Source of the DNA: JBNKLG01 sp050292235
GTDB lineage: Bacteria > Pseudomonadota > Gammaproteobacteria > Chromatiales > Chromatiaceae
Direction: 5' to 3'
DNA length: 18,056 nt
Assembly: GCA_050292235.1 (NCBI GenBank)
Contig: JBNKLG010000053.1
Span: 1-18,056 of the forward strand
Under the pieces are notes generated by a model. The model saw nothing but the letters and a program-made list of their open reading frames with translations. It had not been told where the DNA came from and ran no database searches. The position numbers and the translations under genes were made by a program. Shown here piece after piece: positions 5,623 through 13,810 of this stretch (within the stretch, counting starts at the first letter, position 1; each line of letters begins with the position of its first letter).

Positions 5623-6566
5623 TCCACTTCGGGTGGACTGAATCCTGAGACGGACTCAATGATGTAAATCGGTCGCCCTTTGACCTCATCGTGGATGCGG
5701 GCAATGTATTCACCAATGATACCGATAAACATGAGTTGAACGCCGCCGAAGAAGAGTATGGCCGTCATCATGGAGGGGTAGCCCTTGACGGGATCGCCAA
5801 AGATCAGGGTTTTGATGATGAGAATACAGGCGTAGATAAAGCTGATGCTGGCTGTTGTCAGTCCCAGGTAGGAGGCGATTTTCAACGGTACCGTGCTGAA
5901 GGAGATGATGCCCTCCAGGGCGAAGTTCCACAGCTTCCAGTAGTTCCATGAGGATCGCCCGCCACTGCGTCGTTGGCGCTCGAAATAGAGGGTGGTGGTG
6001 GGGAAGCCTACCCAGGCAAAAAGCCCCTTCATAAAACGGTGGGTTTCTCTCAGGTTACGCAGTTCGTCGCAGACCCGGCGTGAGAGCAGTCGAAAATCGC
6101 CCGCGTTACTGGGGATTTTGGTCTCGGTCAGGATGTTAATGATGCGGTAGAAGAAACGGGCGGTGATGCGTTTGGCCACCGAGTCGGTGGCGCGCTTGGA
6201 GCGAACCGCATTGACCACATCGAAACCCCGGGACCACAGCTCGACCATCTGGGGGATCAGCTCCGGCGGATCTTGCAGATCGACATCAATGGGAACCACC
6301 GCATCTCCTTTCGCCAAATCCAATCCTGCCGTCAACGCCCGTTCTTTACCAAAGTTGCGTGACAGTTGAATGAGTTTGATACGCGGCTCCTTCTGGTGCC
6401 ATTGGGTTAAAATTTCCGCAGAGCTGTCCTTGCTGCCATCGTTGATGCAGATGACCTCCCAGTCGATCTCCATCCCTTTGAGGATGGGCAGAACCTGATC
6501 GAAAAAGGCATCGATGATGCTGGCCTCGTTATAGATGGGAACCAGTAGAGACAGCAGCTTGTTCAT
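5604..6566 (-). CDS. GtrB/ArnC-type polyprenyl-phosphate glycosyltransferase
   Basis: The product is 320 residues, the normal size for this GT2 family, which transfers a sugar from a nucleotide donor to undecaprenyl phosphate on the inner face of the membrane. Visible motifs are VPIYNE (9-14), INDGSKD (41-47), the DxD metal site in IDVDLQDPPE (93-102) and GDFRLLSRR. Two C-terminal membrane helices (about 240-272 and 281-306) end in the GEY segment. The start ATG overlaps the stop of the upstream gtrA-like gene by 4 bp (ATGA), so the two are translationally coupled. In phage and O-antigen systems GtrB makes a lipid-linked glucose that GtrA flips and a third, specific transferase uses; no such third transferase is in the window. 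The sugar may be glucose, GlcNAc or another, and cannot be deduced. Confidence 0.9.
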   Translation of the reverse strand: MNKLLSLLVPIYNEASIIDAFFDQVLPILKGMEIDWEVICINDGSKDSSAEILTQWHQKEPRIKLIQLSRNFGKERALTAGLDLAKGDAVVPIDVDLQDPPELIPQMVELWSRGFDVVNAVRSKRATDSVAKRITARFFYRIINILTETKIPSNAGDFRLLSRRVCDELRNLRETHRFMKGLFAWVGFPTTTLYFERQRRSGGRSSWNYWKLWNFALEGIISFSTVPLKIASYLGLTTASISFIYACILIIKTLIFGDPVKGYPSMMTAILFFGGVQLMFIGIIGEYIARIHDEVKGRPIYIIESVSGFSPPEVEKARSL

Positions 6567-6955
6567 GAGTTGTCTAACCTGAAAACAAAGTATTTTGAGG
6601 TGGTGAAGTTGAAGATCAGGGTGAGCCCGGCAGCAAGGATTTTGGCCAGCTCAACGGGCATTACGCCCTGTAAGAGAATAATGGCAAGGGTGCCGATTAC
6701 CAAGCCTCCTGTGTTCATAGCGACAAAGCGCAGATAGTGGCCAAAGGAGAGGTTGTGTTGATGCTGGCGGAAGGTCCAGCGGCGGTTCATGAAGTAGCTG
6801 TTGGTGACCGCCAGGCCAAAGGCCAGGGTGTTGGCCAGCAGTGGGGCAAGATGGAAGGCCCGGTGAAACAGCACAAAGGTGCCCAGATCCAGAAGGGTAT
6901 TGATTGCGCCGACCAGACCAAAACGGATCAATTCGTGGCCTGTCTTAGTGGACAT
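6563..6955 (-). CDS. GtrA-family membrane protein (putative lipid-linked sugar flippase)
   Basis: The 130-residue product starts MSTKTGHELIRFGLVGAINT and has four hydrophobic helices (about 10-30, 38-57, 74-96, 102-121). The family signatures are NSYFMNRRWTF between helices 2 and 3 and the terminal TTSKYFVFR. GtrA proteins are thought to move undecaprenyl-phosphate-sugar across the inner membrane. I chose the ATG at 6955: it fits the family N-terminus and overlaps the end of the upstream hydrolase-like gene by 11 bp. The frame is open further upstream, but that part is a shadow of the preceding gene. No good Shine-Dalgarno is present, so coupling to the upstream gene is likely. It directly precedes its usual partner, gtrB. 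Confidence 0.87.
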   Translation of the reverse strand: MSTKTGHELIRFGLVGAINTLLDLGTFVLFHRAFHLAPLLANTLAFGLAVTNSYFMNRRWTFRQHQHNLSFGHYLRFVAMNTGGLVIGTLAIILLQGVMPVELAKILAAGLTLIFNFTTSKYFVFRLDNS

Positions 6956-8015
6956 GGGCCCGGGCCAGGGTTTTGGTGGGAGAGCCGGGCTGAGCGGAAC
7001 CCTGTTTGCTGCCCTCCACTTTGGGCGCTTCCTGATAGAAGCTAAAGGTACGGGCGGGATCGATGGTTGTGAGCTCAATCCTTTGGGCAAGTGGTTGACG
7101 CTGGCGACTGATTTTGGACGATTGCCAGCGTTGCTGCAGAGATTTCACCACCGGGGAGATGAGCGCCAGCTGGGCGCAGTGGTCGATCTTCTCTTTCCCC
7201 AGATAGCCCTGCATGAGGAACTGGCCGCGTTTGGCCTGTTCGTAGCGTTGCAACAGGGGGCTGTCTTTTCCCTTGGAGCCCTTTACGGGGATACCCAGTT
7301 TTCGAGTCAGGTAGTGGGTGGTTTCTGTGGTGGAGGAGTAGCCTGGTGGAATGATGCTGGAGTGGCTGAGGAACAGAAATTTCCTACTCTTGGCCGCCCG
7401 TTGGGCGAAACGGACGAAAGGGGCCATTTGGTCGGCATTCAGCTGGTGGCTGTTCTCTTCTTCGTAATCGGAATGCAGCCCATCCAGCAGCGCCACCGCA
7501 TCCACCCTGTCTCGATCTGGGTGGCGCAGGATGGCACGAATGGCCCCGTAGCCGGCACTCCAGCCGGTGAGAGCCAGATGGCGGATGTGCGCTTTATTGT
7601 TGCCGCTGTAGGCGGCTACGGCGTTTTCAATATTGCGAAGCAGGGTGGGGAAGGAATCCGGGTGCTCAAAGGGGCGGCCATAGGTAAGGGCGCCAGCCCC
7701 CAGGTTGATGCCGACAATGACGATGTTGTCGACTTCGTCCACGATGAGTTTGCGGATGGCGTTGCTGCCATGGAAATGGATGATGAGATCAAAGCCCTGA
7801 TCAGCCGTTAGGGGGGAGCGCTTCGGCATCAGGAGGCGAATGGCGTCTTTGCCAACGGGCCAGGGGTGGTAGTGGCCAAACCCTGGCTCCTGATTGTTGC
7901 AGGGATTGAGCAGGCTCTCTTCGCCGGCACTGAGCTGGGGAGTAAAAGCCAGCCCCAAGGCCATGAGCAGGGTACTCAGGAGGTGGGAAAATCGGCTCAG
8001 GTCACCCATGCTCAT
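6945..8015 (-). CDS. Secreted alpha/beta-hydrolase-like protein
   Basis: The product is 356 residues. Residues 1-30 are a signal peptide (LLSTLLMALGLAFTPQLSA, then GEES). DLIIHFHGSN (76-85) resembles the HG oxyanion-hole strand, and ALTGWSAGYGAIRAI (148-162) is a nucleophile elbow with Ser153 in GWSAG. LLDGLHSDY (177-185) could supply an acidic or His residue. The catalytic His cannot be assigned with confidence. The last 60 residues are basic and low-complexity. This points to a periplasmic or exported esterase, lipase or deacylase, with unknown substrate. Two in-frame ATGs (8015, 8009) are served by GGAG. The gene starts 9 bp after the FGE-like gene and overlaps gtrA, so it is the third gene of the operon. 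Confidence 0.78.
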   Translation of the reverse strand: MSMGDLSRFSHLLSTLLMALGLAFTPQLSAGEESLLNPCNNQEPGFGHYHPWPVGKDAIRLLMPKRSPLTADQGFDLIIHFHGSNAIRKLIVDEVDNIVIVGINLGAGALTYGRPFEHPDSFPTLLRNIENAVAAYSGNNKAHIRHLALTGWSAGYGAIRAILRHPDRDRVDAVALLDGLHSDYEEENSHQLNADQMAPFVRFAQRAAKSRKFLFLSHSSIIPPGYSSTTETTHYLTRKLGIPVKGSKGKDSPLLQRYEQAKRGQFLMQGYLGKEKIDHCAQLALISPVVKSLQQRWQSSKISRQRQPLAQRIELTTIDPARTFSFYQEAPKVEGSKQGSAQPGSPTKTLARAHVH

Positions 8016-8024
8016 CAGGCTCCG

Positions 8025-9104
8025 TTAGGGGATATCCTTGCAGCAGCGGAAGCCCTCTTGATAGAAAGAGTGGCCGGTATCGTATCTCACCTCTTTCATG
8101 TGCTCATAAGGCTGGCGCACCCGACAGTCATCGGGGTACTTCAATCGGCCCCGCCGCTTGATGGAGGAACGGTCCACAAAGAAGGAGCCTTTTCGTTCGG
8201 TAAAGCCGGTTACGGTGCCATGGGCGAGATTGCCCTTGTGGGTGGGCAGGTTGACCACCTCGGCGACATTGCCATGCAGGTCATAGACCCCTTGTGCACT
8301 ACGGCAGCGGTACTTGTACCCCGCAGGCCAGGTGTTGGTGCCACAGGTTTTATAGGCGGATTTGTCCGGGGCGCAGCCGTTGGAGAGACCGGCAATGGGC
8401 TGACTTTGAATATGGGCCCTGGCCCGGGTCTCCACATTGGGATCATCGCTCCGATAGATGCCGCAGAGTTTGCTGGAGTCGGTCTCCCTGGTCAGTCCGG
8501 GCTGGGACTGGAAGGCCCAGACCTTTTCCCGGCGATCGTTGACGGCGTGCCGGCGGGCGTTTTCATTCCCGATGTCGAAGCGATAGTCGCTGATGGGGTT
8601 GATCTGTCCGGCGCAGGCCCCTTCCCATTCATGGGCGTTACAGAGGCGCTTGCCCATGCTTTGGCAGATCTGGTGCGCAGTTTGAGAGGGGGTCCAGACC
8701 AGCGGGTATTCACAGGGGATATCCGGGAATTCAAACTGGTCGATACAGACGCTGGCCTTGCCGCTGGCATCAGGGACGGGTGCCATCCATTTGGCGCCGC
8801 AGGTTTTCTCGTTTTTCGCAGAGGCCCGAATCTTTCCGCTGTCCAGTACCTCTTTGACACACTTGGCCCGGCTGACCGGATGATAGGAGTTGTTGGGGCC
8901 GATAATGGTGTTGGCGTCTTCCGTGTCGATATTGCGGGTGATGCCGTAGGCACCCGTCAATATCTGACGCAATCGTCCGGCCTGGGCATCCGATAGGGCG
9001 TGGACCCGAATTACTTTATTGGCAAAGGCAGCGCTTTCCTTTGCGTGTGCAAGGCCTGTTGCCAGGCAAAGCAAAGGGAGCAGAACAACGGGGAGCGTCT
9101 TCAT
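8025..9104 (-). CDS. Secreted formylglycine-generating-enzyme (SUMF1)-like protein
   Basis: The 359-residue product has a signal peptide (1-21, cleavage after AHA). From about residue 105 it follows the FGE-sulfatase fold: VCIDQFEFPDIPCEYPLVW (119-137), ICQSMGKRLCNAHEWEGACAG (147-167, the GKRLPTxxEWE region), GVYDLHGNVAEVV (272-284) and terminal GFRCC (351-355). Many cysteines suggest disulfides and periplasmic folding. True FGE converts a sulfatase Cys to formylglycine, but many family members are inactive or do other oxidations (as in EgtB or PvdO). There is no sulfatase in the window, so activity is unproven. The ATG has an excellent AAGGAG that overlaps the region just after the stop of the preceding gene (10-bp gap). 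Confidence 0.8.
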   Translation of the reverse strand: MKTLPVVLLPLLCLATGLAHAKESAAFANKVIRVHALSDAQAGRLRQILTGAYGITRNIDTEDANTIIGPNNSYHPVSRAKCVKEVLDSGKIRASAKNEKTCGAKWMAPVPDASGKASVCIDQFEFPDIPCEYPLVWTPSQTAHQICQSMGKRLCNAHEWEGACAGQINPISDYRFDIGNENARRHAVNDRREKVWAFQSQPGLTRETDSSKLCGIYRSDDPNVETRARAHIQSQPIAGLSNGCAPDKSAYKTCGTNTWPAGYKYRCRSAQGVYDLHGNVAEVVNLPTHKGNLAHGTVTGFTERKGSFFVDRSSIKRRGRLKYPDDCRVRQPYEHMKEVRYDTGHSFYQEGFRCCKDIP

Positions 9105-9114
9105 GTCGACTCCT

Positions 9115-10827
9115 TCATTTTTTCAGAATGTAAAAGAAGTCCTTGTAATCCGGCTTTAGCAGGTATCTTGGGGTCTTGGTGCCGCCCATGTACTGGTACA
9201 TCTGGTTTTGCAGCAGTTCGATATGCATGTTGATACCTTCCCCTGTCGGGAGGAAAAGCGAGGCATAGGCCTGCCCAGGGCTGTTGAGGTCCAGCTGCAT
9301 GGCAAAACTGCAGCCATAGGCCTGAAAGACCCGAGCCATGCCGCTGGGTGTGGCACCGGAGAAGTAGCCATAGACCAGATAGTTTTCCTCTGGCGTCTCC
9401 AGCAAGCAGAGTCCACCACGGGGCGTACGCAGTTCTTTTTTGGCCGAACCGGACCAGTTTCCCTTACCCCACTCCTTGACCCATTTGCCAGGAACGCCTT
9501 CGCCATGCTCATCACGTTGGATCAAAGGGAGACCATTTTGTCGCATATGTCTGAGTAAAGGCAGTTTTTCCTTGTCCTTTTCCTCCCATGTTTTCATTTC
9601 GACATCGCCATTGCGATACATCAGAACCGTGGCGAGGCCAACGGTGGGGGAGCTCATGAGTACACCGTTTTCCATGAAGCCATAATGATGCGCTTTGTTG
9701 AACGTGGAGAGCTTGCCGTAGCGGAAGGCAGAATGACGGTTCTGGAAACCGCCGGAAATGGTGCCGATGGTTCGCGACCATTCGTGGGGTGGAACATGAC
9801 CCATGGTGAGCAGAGGGCTGATGGTGTCGAAGCCATCGGGGCCATAAGGGTTGTCTTTTTTGATATGGATGGCCCGTTCAGACCAGCCAACGCCAGGGTG
9901 GTCGGTTCCGTGTCCCCAGGCCAGCGAATAGTGGTCGAGGCCCAGGGCCATGAGGTAGACCACGCCATCGTTTTCAACCCCATCCAGAGGGCGAACGCGA
10001 TCCCGGAAACTCGAACGAATCTCCCTGGATACGATGCCGGGCTGGATCAGGCTGCCATAGGCTGAAGGAAAGTTTTTCAGCGGGTACCACTTGCCTGCCA
10101 ATAAGCGGCGTTTTCCTACCGTGGTCTTCAATCCCGTTTTCAGGGCGGACAGGGTGGCGTGTGCGTATTCAGGGGCGAGTTCAGCCCGGGGAGGCGCTCC
10201 CTGGATGTCTGTGTCTGTATTGGATTGATCGTCAATCGTCTGTTCGGTTTCGATGTATTTGTCTTCAAAGACGGTGGTTTTGACGCCATTGATGATTTTT
10301 TCGCCCGTATCCCCCCCCAGCCAGCGCAATACCTGTGCCCCTTTTTCGACGGTGGGCTGAAAGCCGTTTTGTTTGATGACGATGAGTAGTTTGTTCTGGC
10401 AGACAGAGAGGTAAGCCAGTTTGGATTGTTTTCTGTTATTGAAGCTGTCGGCAATCTCATCCTGGATGTCGCAGGAAAGGGTCTTTCCATCCAGTCCGGT
10501 GATCGAAAGCCTGGGTGCCTCCTTGTCAAGATCGAGTATTAACCCGTTTTCGGTGGCCAGCAGGTTAAAAAATACGGGGTTATGGGCCCTGCCTTTCAGA
10601 CTGAGCAGATACCAGGTGTTGATGTTGGTATTCAGGTTGACCAGGGAGGCCTGGCGGATTGCTCCTTCCTCATAATCTGCAGAGATCTCCTGCTTCAACG
10701 TTTGCAGTTTGAAAAGCGCCGGGTTTTCAGATTCATTCAGATAAGAGGCATGGGCCATCTGGAAAGGGAAAATGGCTGCCCAAATCGCGAAAAAGAGTGC
10801 GGTAATGCGGATGGATGTCAGGTTCAT
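9115..10827 (-). CDS. Large secreted protein with phosphodiester-glycosidase-like C-terminus
   Basis: The 570-residue product has a signal peptide (1-27, cleavage after AHA). Residues 30-230 match no family I can name. The C-terminal half resembles the NAGPA/phosphodiester glycosidase fold: ISGGFQNRHSAF (357-368, where the family has NGGFF), GFMENGVLMSSPTVGLATVLM (383-403, the display-and-hide region), RGGLCLLE (470-477) and AYGCSFAMQLDLNSPGQAYA (503-522, where the family has A-LDGGGS). The key GGGS is replaced by LNSP, so classic activity may be absent. Family members remove GlcNAc from phosphodiesters or act on related envelope linkages. It is the first gene of a five-gene minus-strand operon. 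The start at 10827 lacks a good Shine-Dalgarno. The domain assignment is a fold-level inference. Confidence 0.68.
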   Translation of the reverse strand: MNLTSIRITALFFAIWAAIFPFQMAHASYLNESENPALFKLQTLKQEISADYEEGAIRQASLVNLNTNINTWYLLSLKGRAHNPVFFNLLATENGLILDLDKEAPRLSITGLDGKTLSCDIQDEIADSFNNRKQSKLAYLSVCQNKLLIVIKQNGFQPTVEKGAQVLRWLGGDTGEKIINGVKTTVFEDKYIETEQTIDDQSNTDTDIQGAPPRAELAPEYAHATLSALKTGLKTTVGKRRLLAGKWYPLKNFPSAYGSLIQPGIVSREIRSSFRDRVRPLDGVENDGVVYLMALGLDHYSLAWGHGTDHPGVGWSERAIHIKKDNPYGPDGFDTISPLLTMGHVPPHEWSRTIGTISGGFQNRHSAFRYGKLSTFNKAHHYGFMENGVLMSSPTVGLATVLMYRNGDVEMKTWEEKDKEKLPLLRHMRQNGLPLIQRDEHGEGVPGKWVKEWGKGNWSGSAKKELRTPRGGLCLLETPEENYLVYGYFSGATPSGMARVFQAYGCSFAMQLDLNSPGQAYASLFLPTGEGINMHIELLQNQMYQYMGGTKTPRYLLKPDYKDFFYILKK

Positions 10828-11188
10828 ACTTTAACAGTTAAAGGGTTCTGGATGCCTTTCGGCGGTCATAGGGATGAGCGGTGGCATTGTATGACGACTT
10901 GGGTCATCTGGGCATCTGAAACTGATCTGGGGTGACATTGACTGATCTTCCTTGGCGCTGGGGTGGTTTGTCCCTAGGGTGGATGATCGCCTTTTGCCTG
11001 CTGGGGCCATATGTTAACACTCCATCAGTCTATTTTTCATGCCCAACAAGGGAATAGGTGGGCATGAGGGCATTTGGGTTTACTCTGTTTGACGCGATAG
11101 GTCAGGCTCTCACCTTACTTAATAGCGGTGATAATCTCTGTGTCCGATATCACAAACAGTTGAAATCTCAGTGTGGAGAAGGCGCAGG
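10828..11188. other. 361-bp divergent intergenic region
   Basis: This must hold the promoters of the five-gene operon (leftward) and the 5'-nucleotidase gene (rightward). On the minus strand a TACAAT (-10-like) lies at 10891-10886 without a good -35. On the plus strand TTGACG at 11089-11094 is -35-like, but no -10 sits at the right distance. A dyad, CATGCCCA (11038-11045) with TGGGCATG (11059-11066), lies between them. No gene was recognised. Confidence 0.45.
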
Positions 11189-12844
11189 GTGAATAGGGTT
11201 GGGAACAATGATGAAAGATGGGGTGTCACTCGGGCTTCATATCTATCCAGGTTGTCTTGGCTGAGTAGAGGGTTTTGCGGATTAATGCTGCTCTGCTGTG
11301 CCCAAGTATCCTTTGCCAAGCCACCGGCGCAACTGACCATTCTGGCCATTAATGACGTCTATCGGCTGGATAACCTGGCCCAGGTCAGGACACTCAGAGC
11401 AAGGTTGGAGCAGCAGTATGGCAAGGTGTTGTTGCTGCATGCGGGCGATTTTCTTTTCCCCTCCCTGCTTAGCCGGCGTTTTGACGGCGAGCAGATGATC
11501 AGTGTGCTGAATCATCTGGATGGCGACGGGGCTGCCTTCGACCCTCTGATGTTCATTACCTTCGGTAACCATGAGTTTGGCAAAAACCGTCTCAGGGACG
11601 CGCCGATGTTGCAGAGTCGTATTCGCGAATCCCAGTTCACCTGGCTGAATGCCAATGTGGTATTCAAAGATGTCATCAGCGCGGAACAGATGCTGCCACA
11701 TAAACTGATCGAGATTGATGGTGTCAAGATCGGGTTGATCGGGGGCGTGACGGATATTCGCAAGGCACAGTACATCAGGCGCTATGCGCCGATCGAAGAG
11801 GTCTTTCGCCAGGGGATTGTACAATTGCGTCAGCAGGGGGCGGGGTTTGTCATCGCCCTGACCCACCTCACCATGCAAGAGGACAGGAAGCTGTTGCAAA
11901 ACCTGGGTGATGCCGGGCCGGATCTGGTCATCGGTGGCCATGAACATGAGCGCCAGCAGGCAGAGGTCAGCGGGCGCTATGTGATCAAATCCGACGCAGA
12001 TGCCAACACCGTTGCTGTTATCCGGGTGGAGATGCCAGATGAGGGGACGAACCAGGTAGCGTTCCATTACGAGTATCTTCCCGGAGATGTTCCCGCAGAC
12101 CCAACGGTCGCTGCACTGATTCATTACTGGAAAACCCGTTTCGACAGCGAATATTGCGCCAGTCACAGCGAGATTGCTGGTTGTACCCGACGTGCATTGG
12201 GCAAAACCAATACCGAGCTGGTGGGGGAGGAATTGACCATCCGCCGATTTGAGACCAATCTTGGCAACTGGCTGGCTGATGAAGCCCGATCAGCCTTTGC
12301 CGATCAAGGGGCGCAGATTGCCTTCCTGAATTCCGGTGGCATGCGGTTGAATCAAAACCTGCCTGCAGGGACCCGGATCACCCGCCAGCATCTGGATACG
12401 CTTTTCTCCTATCCCACCCCGTTGGTGATGATTCGATTGACGGGTGAGCAGCTCCAGCAGGTGCTGGATCACTCCGTGAGCGATTGGAGCGGTAATGGCC
12501 ATTGGCTGCAGGTCAGTGGTTTGGCTTTCAGGCATGACCCTGTTGCAGGCTTGGCCAGTGATCTCCATTTGATTGGTCCCGATGGGCGGTTAACCCCGAT
12601 CAAACCGCAGGATCAGATCATCGCTGTGGTCAACGATTTCCTGATCGACAGCAAGGGCAATAAGGATGGCTATCGCATGTTGAATGAGACACTCTTGGTC
12701 AATCCGGGGGTTCCCCGGCCAGATCTGAAAGCGCTGGTGATTGAGCGCCTGAAACGAGCGGGTGTGAATGGTATTAGCCCAAAAAGGGATGGGCGCATCT
12801 GCAATGTGCAGGCATCAAGCCACTGTTTGATCGGCAAGCCGTAG
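11189..12844 (+). CDS. UshA-like periplasmic 5'-nucleotidase / metallophosphoesterase
   Basis: The product is about 551 residues. A signal peptide precedes SFAKPP (cleavage near 43). The metallophosphoesterase domain has INDVYR (54-59), HAGDFL (84-89), FGNHEFG (125-131), ALTHLTMQED and GGHEHE. The first motif has Tyr where UshA has His (D-x-H). The C-terminal nucleotidase domain has RRFETNLGNWLADEAR, FLNSGGMR, PTPLVMIRLTGEQLQQVLDH and NDFLIDSKGNKDGY, the last containing substrate-stacking aromatics. It likely dephosphorylates nucleotides or nucleotide sugars outside the cytoplasm for salvage. I prefer the GTG at 11189 because GGAGAAGG (11175-11182) is 6 nt before it; a GTG at 11171 would give 557 residues. 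It is monocistronic. Specificity (nucleotides, UDP-sugar, cyclic nucleotides) is open. Confidence 0.88.
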   Translation: MNRVGNNDERWGVTRASYLSRLSWLSRGFCGLMLLCCAQVSFAKPPAQLTILAINDVYRLDNLAQVRTLRARLEQQYGKVLLLHAGDFLFPSLLSRRFDGEQMISVLNHLDGDGAAFDPLMFITFGNHEFGKNRLRDAPMLQSRIRESQFTWLNANVVFKDVISAEQMLPHKLIEIDGVKIGLIGGVTDIRKAQYIRRYAPIEEVFRQGIVQLRQQGAGFVIALTHLTMQEDRKLLQNLGDAGPDLVIGGHEHERQQAEVSGRYVIKSDADANTVAVIRVEMPDEGTNQVAFHYEYLPGDVPADPTVAALIHYWKTRFDSEYCASHSEIAGCTRRALGKTNTELVGEELTIRRFETNLGNWLADEARSAFADQGAQIAFLNSGGMRLNQNLPAGTRITRQHLDTLFSYPTPLVMIRLTGEQLQQVLDHSVSDWSGNGHWLQVSGLAFRHDPVAGLASDLHLIGPDGRLTPIKPQDQIIAVVNDFLIDSKGNKDGYRMLNETLLVNPGVPRPDLKALVIERLKRAGVNGISPKRDGRICNVQASSHCLIGKP

Positions 12845-12848
12845 TTCT

Positions 12849-12877
12849 GGAGGTGTTTGTTGTTGCACGACACCTCC
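12849..12877. terminator. Hairpin after the 5'-nucleotidase gene
   Basis: GGAGGTGT (12849-12856) and ACACCTCC (12870-12877) form a perfect 8-bp stem 5 bp after the stop codon. There is no T-run after it, so it may be an RNA-stabilising or weak terminator structure. Confidence 0.4.
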
Positions 12878-12913
12878 CTGTGTCGCGGAATGGGTTTTGG
12901 ATAAATGTGGTGA

Positions 12914-13696
12914 TTATTGATCGGTTTTGCTACGGGATTTGCTTCTTACCTTAACCGCTGTGCCGTTGGCGATGACGCCAATCATCCTGGATTTCTGGCC
13001 GATTTCAACATAGTTCAGGTTCAGGTTGAGTACGGCGTTACAACCGAGTTTCAACGCCTCTACGCGGATATCATCGATGGCCTCTCTCTGGGCATCCTTC
13101 ATCAGCTGCTGGACAGGGACGACGCGCTCATCCTGGAGATGACGCGTGGCGGAAAAGATGTCGTGGAAAAAATCGTAGCTGTAGACGACCTCGGCTGACA
13201 CGACATCGACTTCCTTTAAGGTGTCATACCTGGTCAAACCGTTTCCGGTGGTTACCATGACCTTTGAGGCGGCTCTGGTCATGGCTACCGATGGAACCCG
13301 GGACCAACTGCCGTCTTTCATGGCCTGCTGAACGAGCTCCTTCTCTTTTGCCCGGGCCTCTTCTTCCGACATCTGGGGTTCTTCTTCTACCACGGCTTCT
13401 TGCATTTCAGTGGTGGCCTGGGACTCTTCAGAGGAGTGATCTTCTTCCTCCCAGGAATCCCCCTCTGTCTGCTCCTCTTCCGTTTCCCAGCTGTCTTCTG
13501 TCACCTGGATATTTTCTGCTGGTAACACTGAGGCGTTTCTGAACGCTTCAAGACGATGTTCGTAGTCTTCCATGGCGGCCTCGCCCATGGGTTTTTTGCA
13601 CTTCCAGCAGCGCCGGTCTGCGGAGGCGGGGTGTCCGTCGTAAACCTCGTTGACGCCACCGCAGTTTAAGCAATACATGTCGACTCGTATCATCAT
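12914..13696 (-). CDS. Zinc-ribbon plus YbjQ (UPF0145) domain protein
   Basis: The 260-residue product has three parts. Residues 9-33 hold two Cys pairs (CLNC at 9-12, CWKC at 30-33), a zinc-ribbon pattern. Residues 62-125 are a very acidic, Glu-rich linker. Residues about 145-252 are a YbjQ domain (PF01906 type), with VMVTTGN, EVVYSY, AIDDIRVEALKLGCNAVLNLNL and MIGVIANGTAVKV. YbjQ domains form oligomeric rings and have been annotated as heavy-metal-binding, but their function is not established. Usual YbjQ proteins are about 105 residues, so this is a fused, cytoplasmic form. The ATG at 13696 has AGAGGGG 7 nt upstream. It stands alone between two other transcription units. Confidence 0.82.
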   Translation of the reverse strand: MMIRVDMYCLNCGGVNEVYDGHPASADRRCWKCKKPMGEAAMEDYEHRLEAFRNASVLPAENIQVTEDSWETEEEQTEGDSWEEEDHSSEESQATTEMQEAVVEEEPQMSEEEARAKEKELVQQAMKDGSWSRVPSVAMTRAASKVMVTTGNGLTRYDTLKEVDVVSAEVVYSYDFFHDIFSATRHLQDERVVPVQQLMKDAQREAIDDIRVEALKLGCNAVLNLNLNYVEIGQKSRMIGVIANGTAVKVRSKSRSKTDQ

Positions 13697-13810
13697 TCTA
13701 TTTCCCCTCTGTCCGTCATCTGGCTTTCAAGTTTGAATGTTTTGGTACATAACTCAGGGCAAGTCTTATGTCAGTGAAGTGTTTCGCATGAAGTCTTCAA
13801 TGGCAGATTC

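Noticed and set aside
6956..7090. N-terminal extension of the GtrA-like protein
   Set aside because: The extra residues are Pro/Arg/Ser-rich and antisense-like because they overlap the end of the upstream gene in another frame. The family N-terminus starts at the ATG at 6955.
6879..7811. Plus-strand open frame of 310 codons
   Set aside because: Antisense to the alpha/beta-hydrolase-like gene and gtrA. No recognisable domain and no good ribosome site.
7866..8996. Long plus-strand open frame of 376 codons
   Set aside because: It is the antisense of the FGE-like gene and the start of the hydrolase-like gene. Its translation is Gly/Val-rich without any family features, while the minus strand has clear motifs and a signal peptide.
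11282..12166. Minus-strand open frame of 294 codons
   Set aside because: Shadow of the 5'-nucleotidase gene, whose metal-binding motifs are clear on the plus strand.
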